The notes under the pieces were generated by a model. The model was given only the letters and a program-made list of their open reading frames with translations. It was not told the DNA's origin and did not search any database. Shown one piece after another: positions 1-9,195 of a DNA stretch of 64,000 nt. The stretch's first letter is position 1, and each line of letters starts with the position of its first letter. The position numbers were made by a program, and so were the translations under genes. This DNA comes from UBA1309 sp047605645 (GTDB lineage: Bacteria > Bacteroidota > Bacteroidia > Bacteroidales > Dysgonomonadaceae): the NCBI GenBank assembly GCA_047605645.1, contig JASGFJ010000028.1:1-64000 (forward strand), written 5' to 3'.

Positions 1-122
1 TTGCAAAGTTATGTAAAAGAACGCTTTAATAAACTATTAAATATAAACTCTAATGATTTCAAAAGAAATACATAGCTATATAATTTTCTACAACGATGCA
101 GTTTATGGATAGTTATAAAATC

Positions 123-172
123 AAAAAGCTCCCGACAGTTCATGATATTTCAATGCACAGCCGAGAGCCTTT
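123..172 (-). terminator. Rho-independent terminator closing the mannan PUL
   Basis: On the minus-strand transcript, 13 bases at 160-172 pair with 123-135 when G-U wobbles are allowed, and a run of T follows the stem. It lies just downstream of the last PUL gene. The rest of positions 1-199 shows no coding sequence. Confidence 0.75.
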
Positions 173-199
173 CTCCTTATTCACCCTATACCTAACCTT

Positions 200-622
200 T
201 TATTCAACATTTGTTTTCATTATTTTCAATTTTCCGGGTTTGCTTGATTGAAAATAAATTTGTCCTATATTTCCTTTGTATTTGTCATCCAATACCGCTT
301 CTATGACCTTTTGCCCGGGCTGCGCCTGAACAATCTGAAGTTTTGGTTCTCCACCTGTATTGTATTGTACAACTAGCTGAACCATAAAGTCAACAGGTTG
401 AAATTCGACGAGCACTTTTTTATATTTTGAATAGTCGGTTCCATTTAACCACCATCCACGCATTGACCAATCCGAAAGAAAGGTGATGGTGGCTGATTTG
501 CCGTCATAAACACTTTCAAATCCGGAAGCCAAATCTGATGTTTTATTAAATTTCAAATCTTGCGCAAAAGCAGCACTTGCCGCCAATAGTATTACACACA
601 GAAAAACAAATATTCTTGCCAT
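200..622 (-). CDS. Small secreted protein of unknown function, last gene of the PUL
   Basis: This 140-residue protein starts with a clear type I signal peptide (hydrophobic residues 4-19, likely cut after AFA at 20). It has no lipobox, so it should be free in the periplasm or secreted. The mature part of about 120 residues alternates short beta-prone stretches with surface aromatics (W52, W57, W58, Y64, Y67, Y87), as in small beta-sandwich carbohydrate-binding modules. I do not recognise a family. It is 45 bases downstream of the esterase gene and precedes the PUL terminator, so it is probably co-expressed with the mannan enzymes. A role in binding mannan or oligosaccharides is inference from context and aromatic content only. 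Confidence 0.8.
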   Translation of the reverse strand: MARIFVFLCVILLAASAAFAQDLKFNKTSDLASGFESVYDGKSATITFLSDWSMRGWWLNGTDYSKYKKVLVEFQPVDFMVQLVVQYNTGGEPKLQIVQAQPGQKVIEAVLDDKYKGNIGQIYFQSSKPGKLKIMKTNVE

Positions 623-667
623 AATCAGATGTTTCTTATATATATGTTTCAGATAGCCAACCTCTTT

Positions 668-2086
668 CTACCAGTTATCAGTTCGAAAAGGGAAAACGGG
701 CAAATTTCGTGTATTACCAAGATTGCCTGGATAAAAATTCTTAAAAGCATACCTGACAGCAACCGGTATAGCGACCTTATCACAAGTAACTTCTACAGTC
801 TTATCATTGAGCAGCACTTTTGCATGAGCCGGATAAAACATCTTATCGGCACCGGCCATTTCAAAGCCGACAATATCTCCGGTCCGGTTGAAACCATCTT
901 CGGCTCCATTAAAATGAATAATGGCTTTATTTTCTAAAATTTCCATCGAACGGAAGCTAGGCCCCCGATCCGAAACACCTTTTATTCCATAAGTATTTGT
1001 CAAAGCAAGATATGCCAGCCTTTTACCAACATCTGTCTTATCTTTCGGGTGAATATTGCCGGACTCATAAGCCTCAACCAGATCATTGGTCGAAACCAGA
1101 GCACTGTTGGGTATTAATGACTGAGCCTTGAATTGAGCTTCCCGCAGATAAGCGCCACTCACCTCATCACCATAATTATAAGGTGCTATCTCCACAAAAT
1201 AGAACGGAAGATTACCTAATCCCCACTCTTTGCGCCATAAGGTCACCAGTGTAGACAAGCGATCCGGATAAGTGAGGTGTTTACCTACATTCGATTCTCC
1301 CTGATACCAGAGAAAACCTTTAATGGTATATTTTTCCATGGGTTTCAGCATGCCGTTATACATAATCATTGGCTGCCGATACTCTTCTACCTTTTCATTC
1401 CCGGCTTGCTTCAGGTCAATATCCGGATATTGCTTCAATATTTCGGCAGGAAGCCAACCTTCAACAGATGAACCACCCCAACTACAATTGATAATACCGA
1501 CAGGAACATCCAGAATTTCTTTTATCATATCAGCAAAATGAAAACCAACAGCACTACACCATTGGAGGTTTTCCGGCGTTGATGTCATCCATGTACCCTT
1601 GCAAGTATTTTGAGGCATCAAAGCTCCTTTTTTTGAGATATTCACGAAGCGGAAGCCCTTGTATGTATTTGCTTTTGAAATAGTTTCATTTGCATCCATT
1701 ACAGGACAATTCCAGAATCCGTTCAGAGGCATTTCCATGTTGGATTGTCCCGAACAAAACCAAACTTCACCGATAAGAATATTATTCACCAGGAGTTTCT
1801 CGCCCTCTTCAAAAGTAATTTTCTGTGGGATAAATGAAGCTTTAGGCGTTGGAACCATAATTTCCCAATCACCGGCATTGTCTGCTTTTGCAAAAAAAGG
1901 CTGAGAGTTCCACGACAAACTGATTTTTACATTCGAGTTCTTTGTTGCCATCCCCCAAAGTCGCACTTGAGTATCCTGTTGCAACACCATATTATCACCG
2001 ATCACTTCCGGCAGTTTTACCTTTGCGGAAATTGTCGCGGGCAATATAGTGAGCAAAATAAGGAGTGAAAACCAACTCTTTTTCAT
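668..2086 (-). CDS. SASA-type SGNH carbohydrate O-acetylesterase
   Basis: This 472-residue exported protein (signal peptide about 1-21) belongs to the sialate O-acetylesterase (SASA) family of SGNH hydrolases. The nucleophile block GQSNMEMP puts the catalytic Ser at 115, the YQGESN block is near 261-266, and the catalytic His is in NIHPKD at 346. The insertion of the SGNH domain after an N-terminal beta domain is usual for the family. Members remove acetyl groups from varied sugars. In this locus the likely substrate is O-acetylated mannose on glucomannan rather than sialic acid, which is inference: no sialidase or sialic acid catabolism gene is nearby. It lies between the GH5_7 mannanase and the small secreted protein. 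Confidence 0.85.
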   Translation of the reverse strand: MKKSWFSLLILLTILPATISAKVKLPEVIGDNMVLQQDTQVRLWGMATKNSNVKISLSWNSQPFFAKADNAGDWEIMVPTPKASFIPQKITFEEGEKLLVNNILIGEVWFCSGQSNMEMPLNGFWNCPVMDANETISKANTYKGFRFVNISKKGALMPQNTCKGTWMTSTPENLQWCSAVGFHFADMIKEILDVPVGIINCSWGGSSVEGWLPAEILKQYPDIDLKQAGNEKVEEYRQPMIMYNGMLKPMEKYTIKGFLWYQGESNVGKHLTYPDRLSTLVTLWRKEWGLGNLPFYFVEIAPYNYGDEVSGAYLREAQFKAQSLIPNSALVSTNDLVEAYESGNIHPKDKTDVGKRLAYLALTNTYGIKGVSDRGPSFRSMEILENKAIIHFNGAEDGFNRTGDIVGFEMAGADKMFYPAHAKVLLNDKTVEVTCDKVAIPVAVRYAFKNFYPGNLGNTRNLPVFPFRTDNW

Positions 2087-2263
2087 GGGTCAAATATTAT
2101 TTTTTCTTTTAAGTGTGATACAAAAATAAAATTAAAAATCTGTTGTTTTCCCATTGTGTCAAATCAGTATAAGAAACGGATAAAAAAGTATCGTTTCTAC
2201 CTGATTTTAATAGTTTTTCATACAACAATCCCCATTCTTCTTCAGAAAGAAGTATATGTTTGC

Positions 2264-3553
2264 CTACTCATTCATTTCAGAACTATAAGATTTAATAACC
2301 TTCATGGTCGTATCTGTATTGAAAACAGCATTCAGCCCCTGCTCTTCCTGTGCCGGATCTCCAACATAATCATCCCATGGCTGCCAATAAGTATGGGTTG
2401 GACGGGAAAATCCTCCCCATGCCCAGAAGTTACATCCGGCCAGTTCACCTCCAGCTTTTGCAGATCGCACCACTTGCCTGAATATATTCTCGTAATATTT
2501 ATCACGAGCAGTTGTGGGATCATCTAAAGTATATTTATGGTGATCGCGAGGATATCCGAATTCTTCAATAACTATCGGCTTGTTGAGTTTACGAGCAACG
2601 ATACTGTGTTTTCCAATATAATCGTTTGTTTTCACAATAGCGGAATCCAATGTTCCGGTTACATTCTTACTGTCAATCCAACTCCAGTTTTTCGGCCAGA
2701 TATGGATGGTGAGGTAATTGACATTCGGATCGGCATGTATTTGTTCATACAGGTTCATATCAAATTCACTTCCGTATAAGCCTTCATTTCCGATAGAAAT
2801 CAAATGATTGGCATCCAATGAGCGCATCAGTGAAGTTGCTTCACGCAGCCATTTCACAAAACCGGGCTTAGATTCGTCGCTAAATGCACGTGGTTCGTTT
2901 CCAACCTGCCAAGCCATAATCGCCGGATCGCCGGAGTATTTTTTTTTCGTATACCGGTTGGTTCGGGACAGAATAAATCGCACATGATTAAGAAACAACT
3001 GGTGACAACTGTCACAATCGGCATACTGCGCCACATGCTTCACAAATTTAGGCCAATCACGGACACCTTCTGCCGGCACTTCTCCTTTGCCTGCCCAATT
3101 CAAATACTGTCCGTATCCCCCACTCCATTCCCAACTGTTGTTAAGGAATAAGACGGCATGCATATTTCGTTTGCCTAGTTCTGCAAGCAAATAATCCAAT
3201 CCGTCAAGAATAGAATCGTTATACACACCAGGAGCTGTTTGCAATGCCGGACGTACCTTTACCTCCTGTCCATCAGGCCCATCTGCCCCAACAAGGACCC
3301 GAAGGTTGGTAATACCTTGTGATTTCATAAAATCAAGGTCACGCTTGAGCTGTTTGCGGTTTCCTCCTTGTCCTTTCGACCCTAGAATCGCTCCATACCA
3401 ATAATTGGTTCCTATATAGGAATAAGGTTTACCTTTTAGAAAAAACCGGCCATTGTGCTGGGTGATAAATTTGTTTTGAGCCGACGATGCGCAAACAGTC
3501 ATAAAAGACAGGACTACAAAACAGCATAATATAAATAAACAATTCTTTCTCAT
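2264..3553 (-). CDS. GH5 subfamily 7 endo-beta-1,4-mannanase
   Basis: This 429-residue protein is an endo-mannanase that cuts beta-1,4-mannosyl bonds inside mannan, galactomannan or glucomannan. The (beta/alpha)8 barrel runs from about residue 28 to the end. The acid/base Glu is E220 in WQVGNEPR and the nucleophile is E331 in IEEFGYPRD, both typical of subfamily GH5_7. A signal peptide occupies about 1-25. The Cys at 21 is not in a good lipobox, so periplasmic or secreted location is preferred. It starts 14 bases after the GH97 stop, indicating one transcript with the alpha-galactosidase, which would clear side chains that block it. Confidence 0.92.
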   Translation of the reverse strand: MRKNCLFILCCFVVLSFMTVCASSAQNKFITQHNGRFFLKGKPYSYIGTNYWYGAILGSKGQGGNRKQLKRDLDFMKSQGITNLRVLVGADGPDGQEVKVRPALQTAPGVYNDSILDGLDYLLAELGKRNMHAVLFLNNSWEWSGGYGQYLNWAGKGEVPAEGVRDWPKFVKHVAQYADCDSCHQLFLNHVRFILSRTNRYTKKKYSGDPAIMAWQVGNEPRAFSDESKPGFVKWLREATSLMRSLDANHLISIGNEGLYGSEFDMNLYEQIHADPNVNYLTIHIWPKNWSWIDSKNVTGTLDSAIVKTNDYIGKHSIVARKLNKPIVIEEFGYPRDHHKYTLDDPTTARDKYYENIFRQVVRSAKAGGELAGCNFWAWGGFSRPTHTYWQPWDDYVGDPAQEEQGLNAVFNTDTTMKVIKSYSSEMNE

Positions 3554-3567
3554 GTCTCCCTAAAACA

Positions 3568-5586
3568 TTAATTCTTATAAATTTTCATGACAAAACCGCC
3601 ACCTTGAGCCATTGAAACAGGCAAAAGACGATTTTGAGGAATAGCAATCGTATCTTTTTGATAATCACGGGCAGATTTATCAGCATTAGCTCCGTCGCGA
3701 AATACTTCAGCCCTAAAGTTGCCCTCTCCCAGAAAGGATAAATCGAGTATCAATTGACGTTCGTCCCAATTTGTAAGTGAACCCAGATACCAAATATCGC
3801 CTTTGCGTCTCGCGATTGTCAGGTATTTGGAAACTTCCCCATTGACCGGACGAGATTCATCCCAGATTGTTGGAATTCCGGATATGAAATTCACACATTC
3901 TTCCTCTCGCATATAGTTGGAAGGACTGTCGCAAAGCATATTTAGAGGAGATTCGAAAACAACATATTCTGCCAGTTGATGACAACGTGTTCCCTGACTC
4001 ATTGGCTCGGAATGAACGGGTCGGTAACTGGATTTAGTCGCATTACGCATTGCACCCTGGGTATAATCGACAGGCCCTGCAACCATCCTTATAAAAGGAA
4101 AAGTCACATCGTAAGTAACTTGATCCACAGTTATGGGTGCCCATTTCATTTGTTCTAACCCATGAACCCCTTCAAAGTTGATCACGTTTGGGAACGTATG
4201 TTGCAAACCGGTTGGTTTATACACTCCATGAAAATCGAGGAGCATCTTATATTTCGCAGCGATTTGAGCCGATTTTGTAAGGAAATTCACCATTAGCTGA
4301 TCATCTCTGTTCATAAAGTCGACTTTAAAGCCTTTAATTCCCATTTCAGAATAATGCTTGCAAATACCTTCAATATCTTTATTGAAGGCATAATAACCCG
4401 CCCAAAGAATAAGTTCCACATGTCGTTCATTCGCATACGAAATCAGTTCCTTCAAATCGATCTCCGGAACAACCTGCATCAAATCCGCCTGAAGATTCAC
4501 CGCCCAGCCTTCATCCAGAATAACATACTGAATACCGTGTTTCGATGCAAAATCAATGTAATATTTATAGGTCTGATTATTAACTCCGGCCGTAAAATTC
4601 ACGTCGTACAAACTCCAGTCATTCCACCAATCCCAAGCTACTTTTCCGGGTTTTACCCATGAATAATCGTTTTGGGGATTTCGGGGAGTTGCCAGTTTGC
4701 AGACCATATCGTTCGAAGCCAGTTGAGCATCTTGTTCAGAAACGACAAATGCTCTCCAGGGAAAAGCGACATTCTCCCCATCGGCATATTTAGCAATATA
4801 ATTTTCTCTTGATTTGACAAGGCCCTGCAAATTATTATGACCTCCTTGCTCGATTTCTTTCGGATAAGGAGCAAATACACCTTTCAGGGATTGGGTTTGG
4901 TTTTCATTATAGAGGTACATTCCGGGATAATCTGTCAAATCCGCTTCAAGAATACAGATTTTCTTTCCTTTTGGCCCTTCCACCAGAAGGGGCGAAAGAG
5001 CAAGTTTTTCTTTGTTCCATTTGGTGAGCGGAAAATACTGATAGGTATTTTCGAAAGAATTATCGAATTGCTCATCGAATCGGTTCATTTCATGCTCTAG
5101 TTTGACATAAGCGACGTATGCATTCCAATCCTGAGGAAAATGGAACTCACACTGTTCGTTTTGTATAACGAGTTTTCCCTTTCTGGAAGAAACAAAGCGA
5201 TAAGCTATTCCATCGTTATAAGCTCTGAAAATAATGCAAAAGCCCTCTCTAAAGCGCAAGGTTAGTTCATTAAACTGATTTTTCACCAGTTTTGTTTTAT
5301 AAATAAGCGGATGAATCGCGTTATCCACTTTTCGCACGGAAGATCCGGCTAAGGTAGAATTGATTCCAAAAGATTTACCGTTTTCAACCACCATGGAAAT
5401 AGCAGACGTGTCTATCAATAAATCCTTCTCATGTCGGATTGAAAACGTAATGGTTTGTCCGACATTCACGACTGCATCTAGTTTTCCATCAGGAGATAAA
5501 AGTGCAAATTCTTTATTCTTCGCATTTACAGAGAATAGAGAAAACACAATTCCCCAAATCGTTAAGCATGATTTTAAGGCATTCAT
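3568..5586 (-). CDS. GH97 glycosidase, probably a retaining alpha-galactosidase
   Basis: This 672-residue exported protein has the three-part GH97 layout: N-terminal beta-sandwich (about 25-300), catalytic barrel (about 305-570) and C-terminal beta domain. GH97 has two mechanisms. Inverting alpha-glucosidases such as SusB lack an Asp that retaining alpha-galactosidases such as BT1871 use as nucleophile. Here KVDFM supplies an Asp at 423, followed by candidate acid/base Glu residues at 472 and 478 in NFEGVHGLE. This favours a retaining enzyme that removes alpha-1,6-galactose from galactomannan, which fits the flanking GH26 and GH5_7 genes. The mechanism assignment uses remembered family knowledge, not an alignment. 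Confidence 0.88.
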   Translation of the reverse strand: MNALKSCLTIWGIVFSLFSVNAKNKEFALLSPDGKLDAVVNVGQTITFSIRHEKDLLIDTSAISMVVENGKSFGINSTLAGSSVRKVDNAIHPLIYKTKLVKNQFNELTLRFREGFCIIFRAYNDGIAYRFVSSRKGKLVIQNEQCEFHFPQDWNAYVAYVKLEHEMNRFDEQFDNSFENTYQYFPLTKWNKEKLALSPLLVEGPKGKKICILEADLTDYPGMYLYNENQTQSLKGVFAPYPKEIEQGGHNNLQGLVKSRENYIAKYADGENVAFPWRAFVVSEQDAQLASNDMVCKLATPRNPQNDYSWVKPGKVAWDWWNDWSLYDVNFTAGVNNQTYKYYIDFASKHGIQYVILDEGWAVNLQADLMQVVPEIDLKELISYANERHVELILWAGYYAFNKDIEGICKHYSEMGIKGFKVDFMNRDDQLMVNFLTKSAQIAAKYKMLLDFHGVYKPTGLQHTFPNVINFEGVHGLEQMKWAPITVDQVTYDVTFPFIRMVAGPVDYTQGAMRNATKSSYRPVHSEPMSQGTRCHQLAEYVVFESPLNMLCDSPSNYMREEECVNFISGIPTIWDESRPVNGEVSKYLTIARRKGDIWYLGSLTNWDERQLILDLSFLGEGNFRAEVFRDGANADKSARDYQKDTIAIPQNRLLPVSMAQGGGFVMKIYKN

Positions 5587-5597
5587 TTTCTTTCCTT

Positions 5598-6722
5598 TTA
5601 TTTCTTATTAATATCCGAATTCATCAAGATACGCTCTTTAGCAACAAAGCGATTGAAGTCTTCTGTAGCCGGGTGGCCGGCAAAAGGCATATAATAATGA
5701 TTCGGTAATTGAGGACTCCAGGCATTACGCCAGAAAAGCACCCAGGAGATTTTATATCGACTGATAACAGGATAAAGCACTTGAGTAAAATAATTCGGAT
5801 ACTCCAGAGTTTCGTGTCCGGTTTCTCCAATCGTCGGTATTTTGCCTGAACCTTGCGCATAGTCAGTCACAATCTTCAGATTCAAATCCATTTCTTTCTT
5901 ATACTTCTCCATTCCATCGTCTTTGGTGAATGCATAACAGTCATAACCAATCATATCCACATAGTCATCCCCCGGATAACGGCTGAAATATTCCTCTTTA
6001 TCTTTTACGGTTGCGGGAGAATAGGCATAGATCAGATTATGAACATGTCTTGTGTCGCGCAGATAACGCACAGTCATCACCCAAAGTTCTTTGTATTGTT
6101 CCGGAGTACATTGCATGTTTCCCCACCAGAACCAAGCACCTGTATGCTCGTGATACATCCTGAAAACAACAGGAATCAATTTACTTTTGTCATCTTTCAG
6201 ATCAAGAAAAAAATCAGCAACACGATCAAGCCATTTCAGGTATTGTTCATGTTTTTCTCCTCCGGAGAGAATTTTACTTACCACTTGGTCGTCGGGAGAA
6301 CAATCCCAGGCAGTTTTTCCGGTCACAATATTATCAGCATGCCAGCTTGCTGTGGTAATTCCTCCACGACGATACGTGTCACGGATATAATGCTTCATAT
6401 CTGAAAAATAGACAGAATCAAGATTATAGGCGGCACCCAGTTCTATATGCCCCAGTTCCCAACCGATAACAGCAGGATAATCTCCCGCTACAGACTTCAC
6501 ATCACTCCGTCCATTTTCTTTATACCAGCCATGTCCGTAAGCCAAATCATCCTGATGCCCCAACATAATGCCTTTATCCATCAGTTTGAAAAGTCGTCTG
6601 TGGAGAGTTTTTGTTTCTTTTGTTGCATTTTTATCAACCAGTGGCGCCATAGGATAGGCTTTAGCCTGTATGAGCATAGTTATTGACAAGAAAGCAAAGA
6701 GATAAATAAGTCGTTTTCTCAT
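5598..6722 (-). CDS. GH26 beta-mannanase, soluble form
   Basis: This 374-residue protein is a GH26 beta-mannanase. Motifs are GHQDD near 55-59, the acid/base pair His191-Glu192 in RMYHEHTGAWFWWG, and the nucleophile E300 in TIGETGHE. A type I signal peptide (about 1-22) without lipobox suggests periplasmic action, whereas the second GH26 of the locus is a lipoprotein. It may be the enzyme that releases mannobiose from imported oligosaccharides, like the mannobiose-producing GH26 of Bacteroides fragilis; that role is inference. It is 11 bases upstream of the GH97 gene. Confidence 0.92.
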   Translation of the reverse strand: MRKRLIYLFAFLSITMLIQAKAYPMAPLVDKNATKETKTLHRRLFKLMDKGIMLGHQDDLAYGHGWYKENGRSDVKSVAGDYPAVIGWELGHIELGAAYNLDSVYFSDMKHYIRDTYRRGGITTASWHADNIVTGKTAWDCSPDDQVVSKILSGGEKHEQYLKWLDRVADFFLDLKDDKSKLIPVVFRMYHEHTGAWFWWGNMQCTPEQYKELWVMTVRYLRDTRHVHNLIYAYSPATVKDKEEYFSRYPGDDYVDMIGYDCYAFTKDDGMEKYKKEMDLNLKIVTDYAQGSGKIPTIGETGHETLEYPNYFTQVLYPVISRYKISWVLFWRNAWSPQLPNHYYMPFAGHPATEDFNRFVAKERILMNSDINKK

Positions 6723-6819
6723 ATTTTTTTATATTTTGAGCCATTCGCTAAAGGCTGTTTAGAAATCTGTTGCAGATCGATACAGAGACATACTTGCTTA
6801 ACAGTACCTCATATCTGTT

Positions 6820-9132
6820 CTATTTTATGACGGAAAAGGGCAGGCTTGCTTTTATATCAGCAGAAGAAGCTCCAATAAGAAACCGGAAATCGCCAGGCTC
6901 TACCACTCTCTCATTTTTCATATTTATAAAAGATAAGTCATCAAGTGTCAGTTTGAATGTAACAGTCTTCGTTTCTCCGGGGTTGAGAGCTATTTTTTCA
7001 AAACGGCGCAAACGCTTCACATCGGGAATCAGAGAAGCAAACAAGTCACTCGAATACAATTGAACGATCTCCTTCCCGGCCAAGGAGCCGGTATTCGTGA
7101 CATCCACAGAGATAGCAATCTGATTTTTATCATTAACCGCAAGCTTTTCCGTGTTAATTCGGGCATTTGAATAAGAGAAAGAGGTATAACTAAGACCATA
7201 TCCGAAAGGAAATTCAAAGCCATAACTTCCTTCATAATTATATACACCATCGTTATTATTCTGTTCCTCTGCATATTTATGATAATACGGAATCAGCGCA
7301 TTGGGAGATGCCGGATAGGTATAAGGCAGTTTACCGGAGGGATTGACATCACCAGCCAGAATATCCGCTAGCGCATCACCTCCATAAACTCCAGGAAGGA
7401 AAGTCTGCACGATAGCATCCATATCTTTGGATATCTTTGAAATAACACGTGGGCGGCCTTCGCTCAAAATAAGTACCACCTTCTTATTTAATTTCAAAAT
7501 CTCCTGAGCCAGTTCGGTTTGAAAATCATTTAAGTACAGATCGTCTAAATCGCCTGGTTTTTCGGCATAAGAATTTTCCCCCAAACAGAGGAAGATATAA
7601 TCTGCATTTTTCGCAGCAAGAATCGCTTCATCAAAACGGTCTTTGTGTTCGGTATTGTATTCCGTTGCCTTTGTATAACTCACACCGGGTTCATATATGA
7701 TATTTTCCTTTCCGAATTTTTTCTGTAAAGCTCCAAGAATGGTATTGTAACCTTGTGAAAATTCATCGACTTTTTCACCTTGCCAGGAGAAAGTCCATCC
7801 ACCGTTCAATGCTCTGAAACTATTTGCATTGGGCCCGGTAACCAATATTTTGGCTCCTTTTTTGACCGGAAGCACATGTTCTTTATTTTTCAGCAAAGTG
7901 ATGGCATCCGCGGCTGCATCATAAGAAGCATGCTTAAATTCTTCCGATGCAAATTTCGGATAATCCTTTAAATATGTATTCGGAACCTTAAAGAGGTTCA
8001 GCCTTAATTTCAATGCAATTACTTTCGTTGCCGCATCGTCAATTCTTGACATCGGCACCTCTCCTTCATTAACCAATTCAGTAAGCAAAGTACAAAACTC
8101 TTTGTATTCGTATGGCACCATCGACATATCAATACCGGCATTAATTCCTAGTTTAATAGCCTCTTTAATAGAGGCCACCATCCGATCACGATTGTGAAGT
8201 TTGTTAATATCTTCCCAATCCGTCACAATCATTCCTTTAAAGCCCATTTTGTTACGGAGCAATTCAGTGAGTAACTTATAGCTTGCATGAACCGGTTCGT
8301 TATTAATAATTCCCGAGTTGATCATGATAGTCTGTGCGCCGGCATCCACTCCCGACTGAAACGACGGGACATGATATTCCAGCAAAACATTGTCGGGAAT
8401 ATAAGCCGGAGTACGATCTTTTCCACTTATGGGCGCACCATATCCGATGAAATGCTTCAGGCAAGATGCAACATGAAATGGATTGCCGGTTTCTCCTTCG
8501 TAACCTTTCACCATCTCGTGTCCAAAGACAGAACAAATATATGGATCTTCGCCAAATCCCTCATATTGACGCGCAAAACGGGGATCAGCACCTAAGTCAA
8601 GCACCGGAGAGAATACCCAGGGAACATTGCATGCACGGGTTTCGTAGGCAGTCACCTCAGCCATTTTGCGGGCATGCACAGGATTCCAACTTGCCGCCAG
8701 AGTTATCTGTTGGGGAAAGATTGTTCCTCCTGCTGTATAAGTAGGTCCGTGCATTTGGTCGAGTCCATAAATTACAGGAATTTTCATGCGGGTTTCGGTG
8801 ATTGCCACCTTTTGAATATTTCCGACTATTTTATTCCACCATTGGGGTGTACGTGCACGTACATTGGGAGAGTTTAGAAAAGAACCGACATGATAATTAA
8901 CAATTGCATCACGCAATTTGTCATAATCTATCTCATAGCCTGTAGCGGGAGGCGTGTCTCCACCTTTTAGCATGGCATCAATATTCACCTGCGTCATTTG
9001 TCCGATTTTCTCAGCCAGAGTCATTTTCGAAACAATAGCATGTGCCATTTTATCTACATCCCGATTATCTTGTGCATTCAAAAAGAAGGATGTCGCAAAA
9101 AAGAAGAGAGTAAATATTTTCGTTCTGTTCAT
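6820..9132 (-). CDS. GH3 beta-glycosidase (beta-glucosidase type)
   Basis: This 770-residue exported enzyme has the full GH3 layout: (beta/alpha)8 domain (about 25-380), alpha/beta sandwich (about 400-620) and a C-terminal fibronectin III-like domain (about 660-760). The nucleophile is D305 in VTDWED, and KHFIGYG and GEDP are substrate-pocket motifs. The signal peptide is about 1-20. GH3 enzymes of this shape are mostly exo-beta-glucosidases, so it likely trims glucose from the non-reducing ends of glucomannan fragments in the periplasm. Beta-mannosidase or xylosidase activity cannot be excluded from sequence. Confidence 0.88.
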   Translation of the reverse strand: MNRTKIFTLFFFATSFFLNAQDNRDVDKMAHAIVSKMTLAEKIGQMTQVNIDAMLKGGDTPPATGYEIDYDKLRDAIVNYHVGSFLNSPNVRARTPQWWNKIVGNIQKVAITETRMKIPVIYGLDQMHGPTYTAGGTIFPQQITLAASWNPVHARKMAEVTAYETRACNVPWVFSPVLDLGADPRFARQYEGFGEDPYICSVFGHEMVKGYEGETGNPFHVASCLKHFIGYGAPISGKDRTPAYIPDNVLLEYHVPSFQSGVDAGAQTIMINSGIINNEPVHASYKLLTELLRNKMGFKGMIVTDWEDINKLHNRDRMVASIKEAIKLGINAGIDMSMVPYEYKEFCTLLTELVNEGEVPMSRIDDAATKVIALKLRLNLFKVPNTYLKDYPKFASEEFKHASYDAAADAITLLKNKEHVLPVKKGAKILVTGPNANSFRALNGGWTFSWQGEKVDEFSQGYNTILGALQKKFGKENIIYEPGVSYTKATEYNTEHKDRFDEAILAAKNADYIFLCLGENSYAEKPGDLDDLYLNDFQTELAQEILKLNKKVVLILSEGRPRVISKISKDMDAIVQTFLPGVYGGDALADILAGDVNPSGKLPYTYPASPNALIPYYHKYAEEQNNNDGVYNYEGSYGFEFPFGYGLSYTSFSYSNARINTEKLAVNDKNQIAISVDVTNTGSLAGKEIVQLYSSDLFASLIPDVKRLRRFEKIALNPGETKTVTFKLTLDDLSFINMKNERVVEPGDFRFLIGASSADIKASLPFSVIK

Positions 9133-9195
9133 GGTTTATCGTTTTATATGTCTTGGTTCCGTTTTTCTAAAGATAGTATTAACCGTTCGTATGTT

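Noticed and set aside
629..937. 102-codon plus-strand frame over the end of the SASA esterase gene
   Set aside because: Shadow of a well-supported gene on the other strand.
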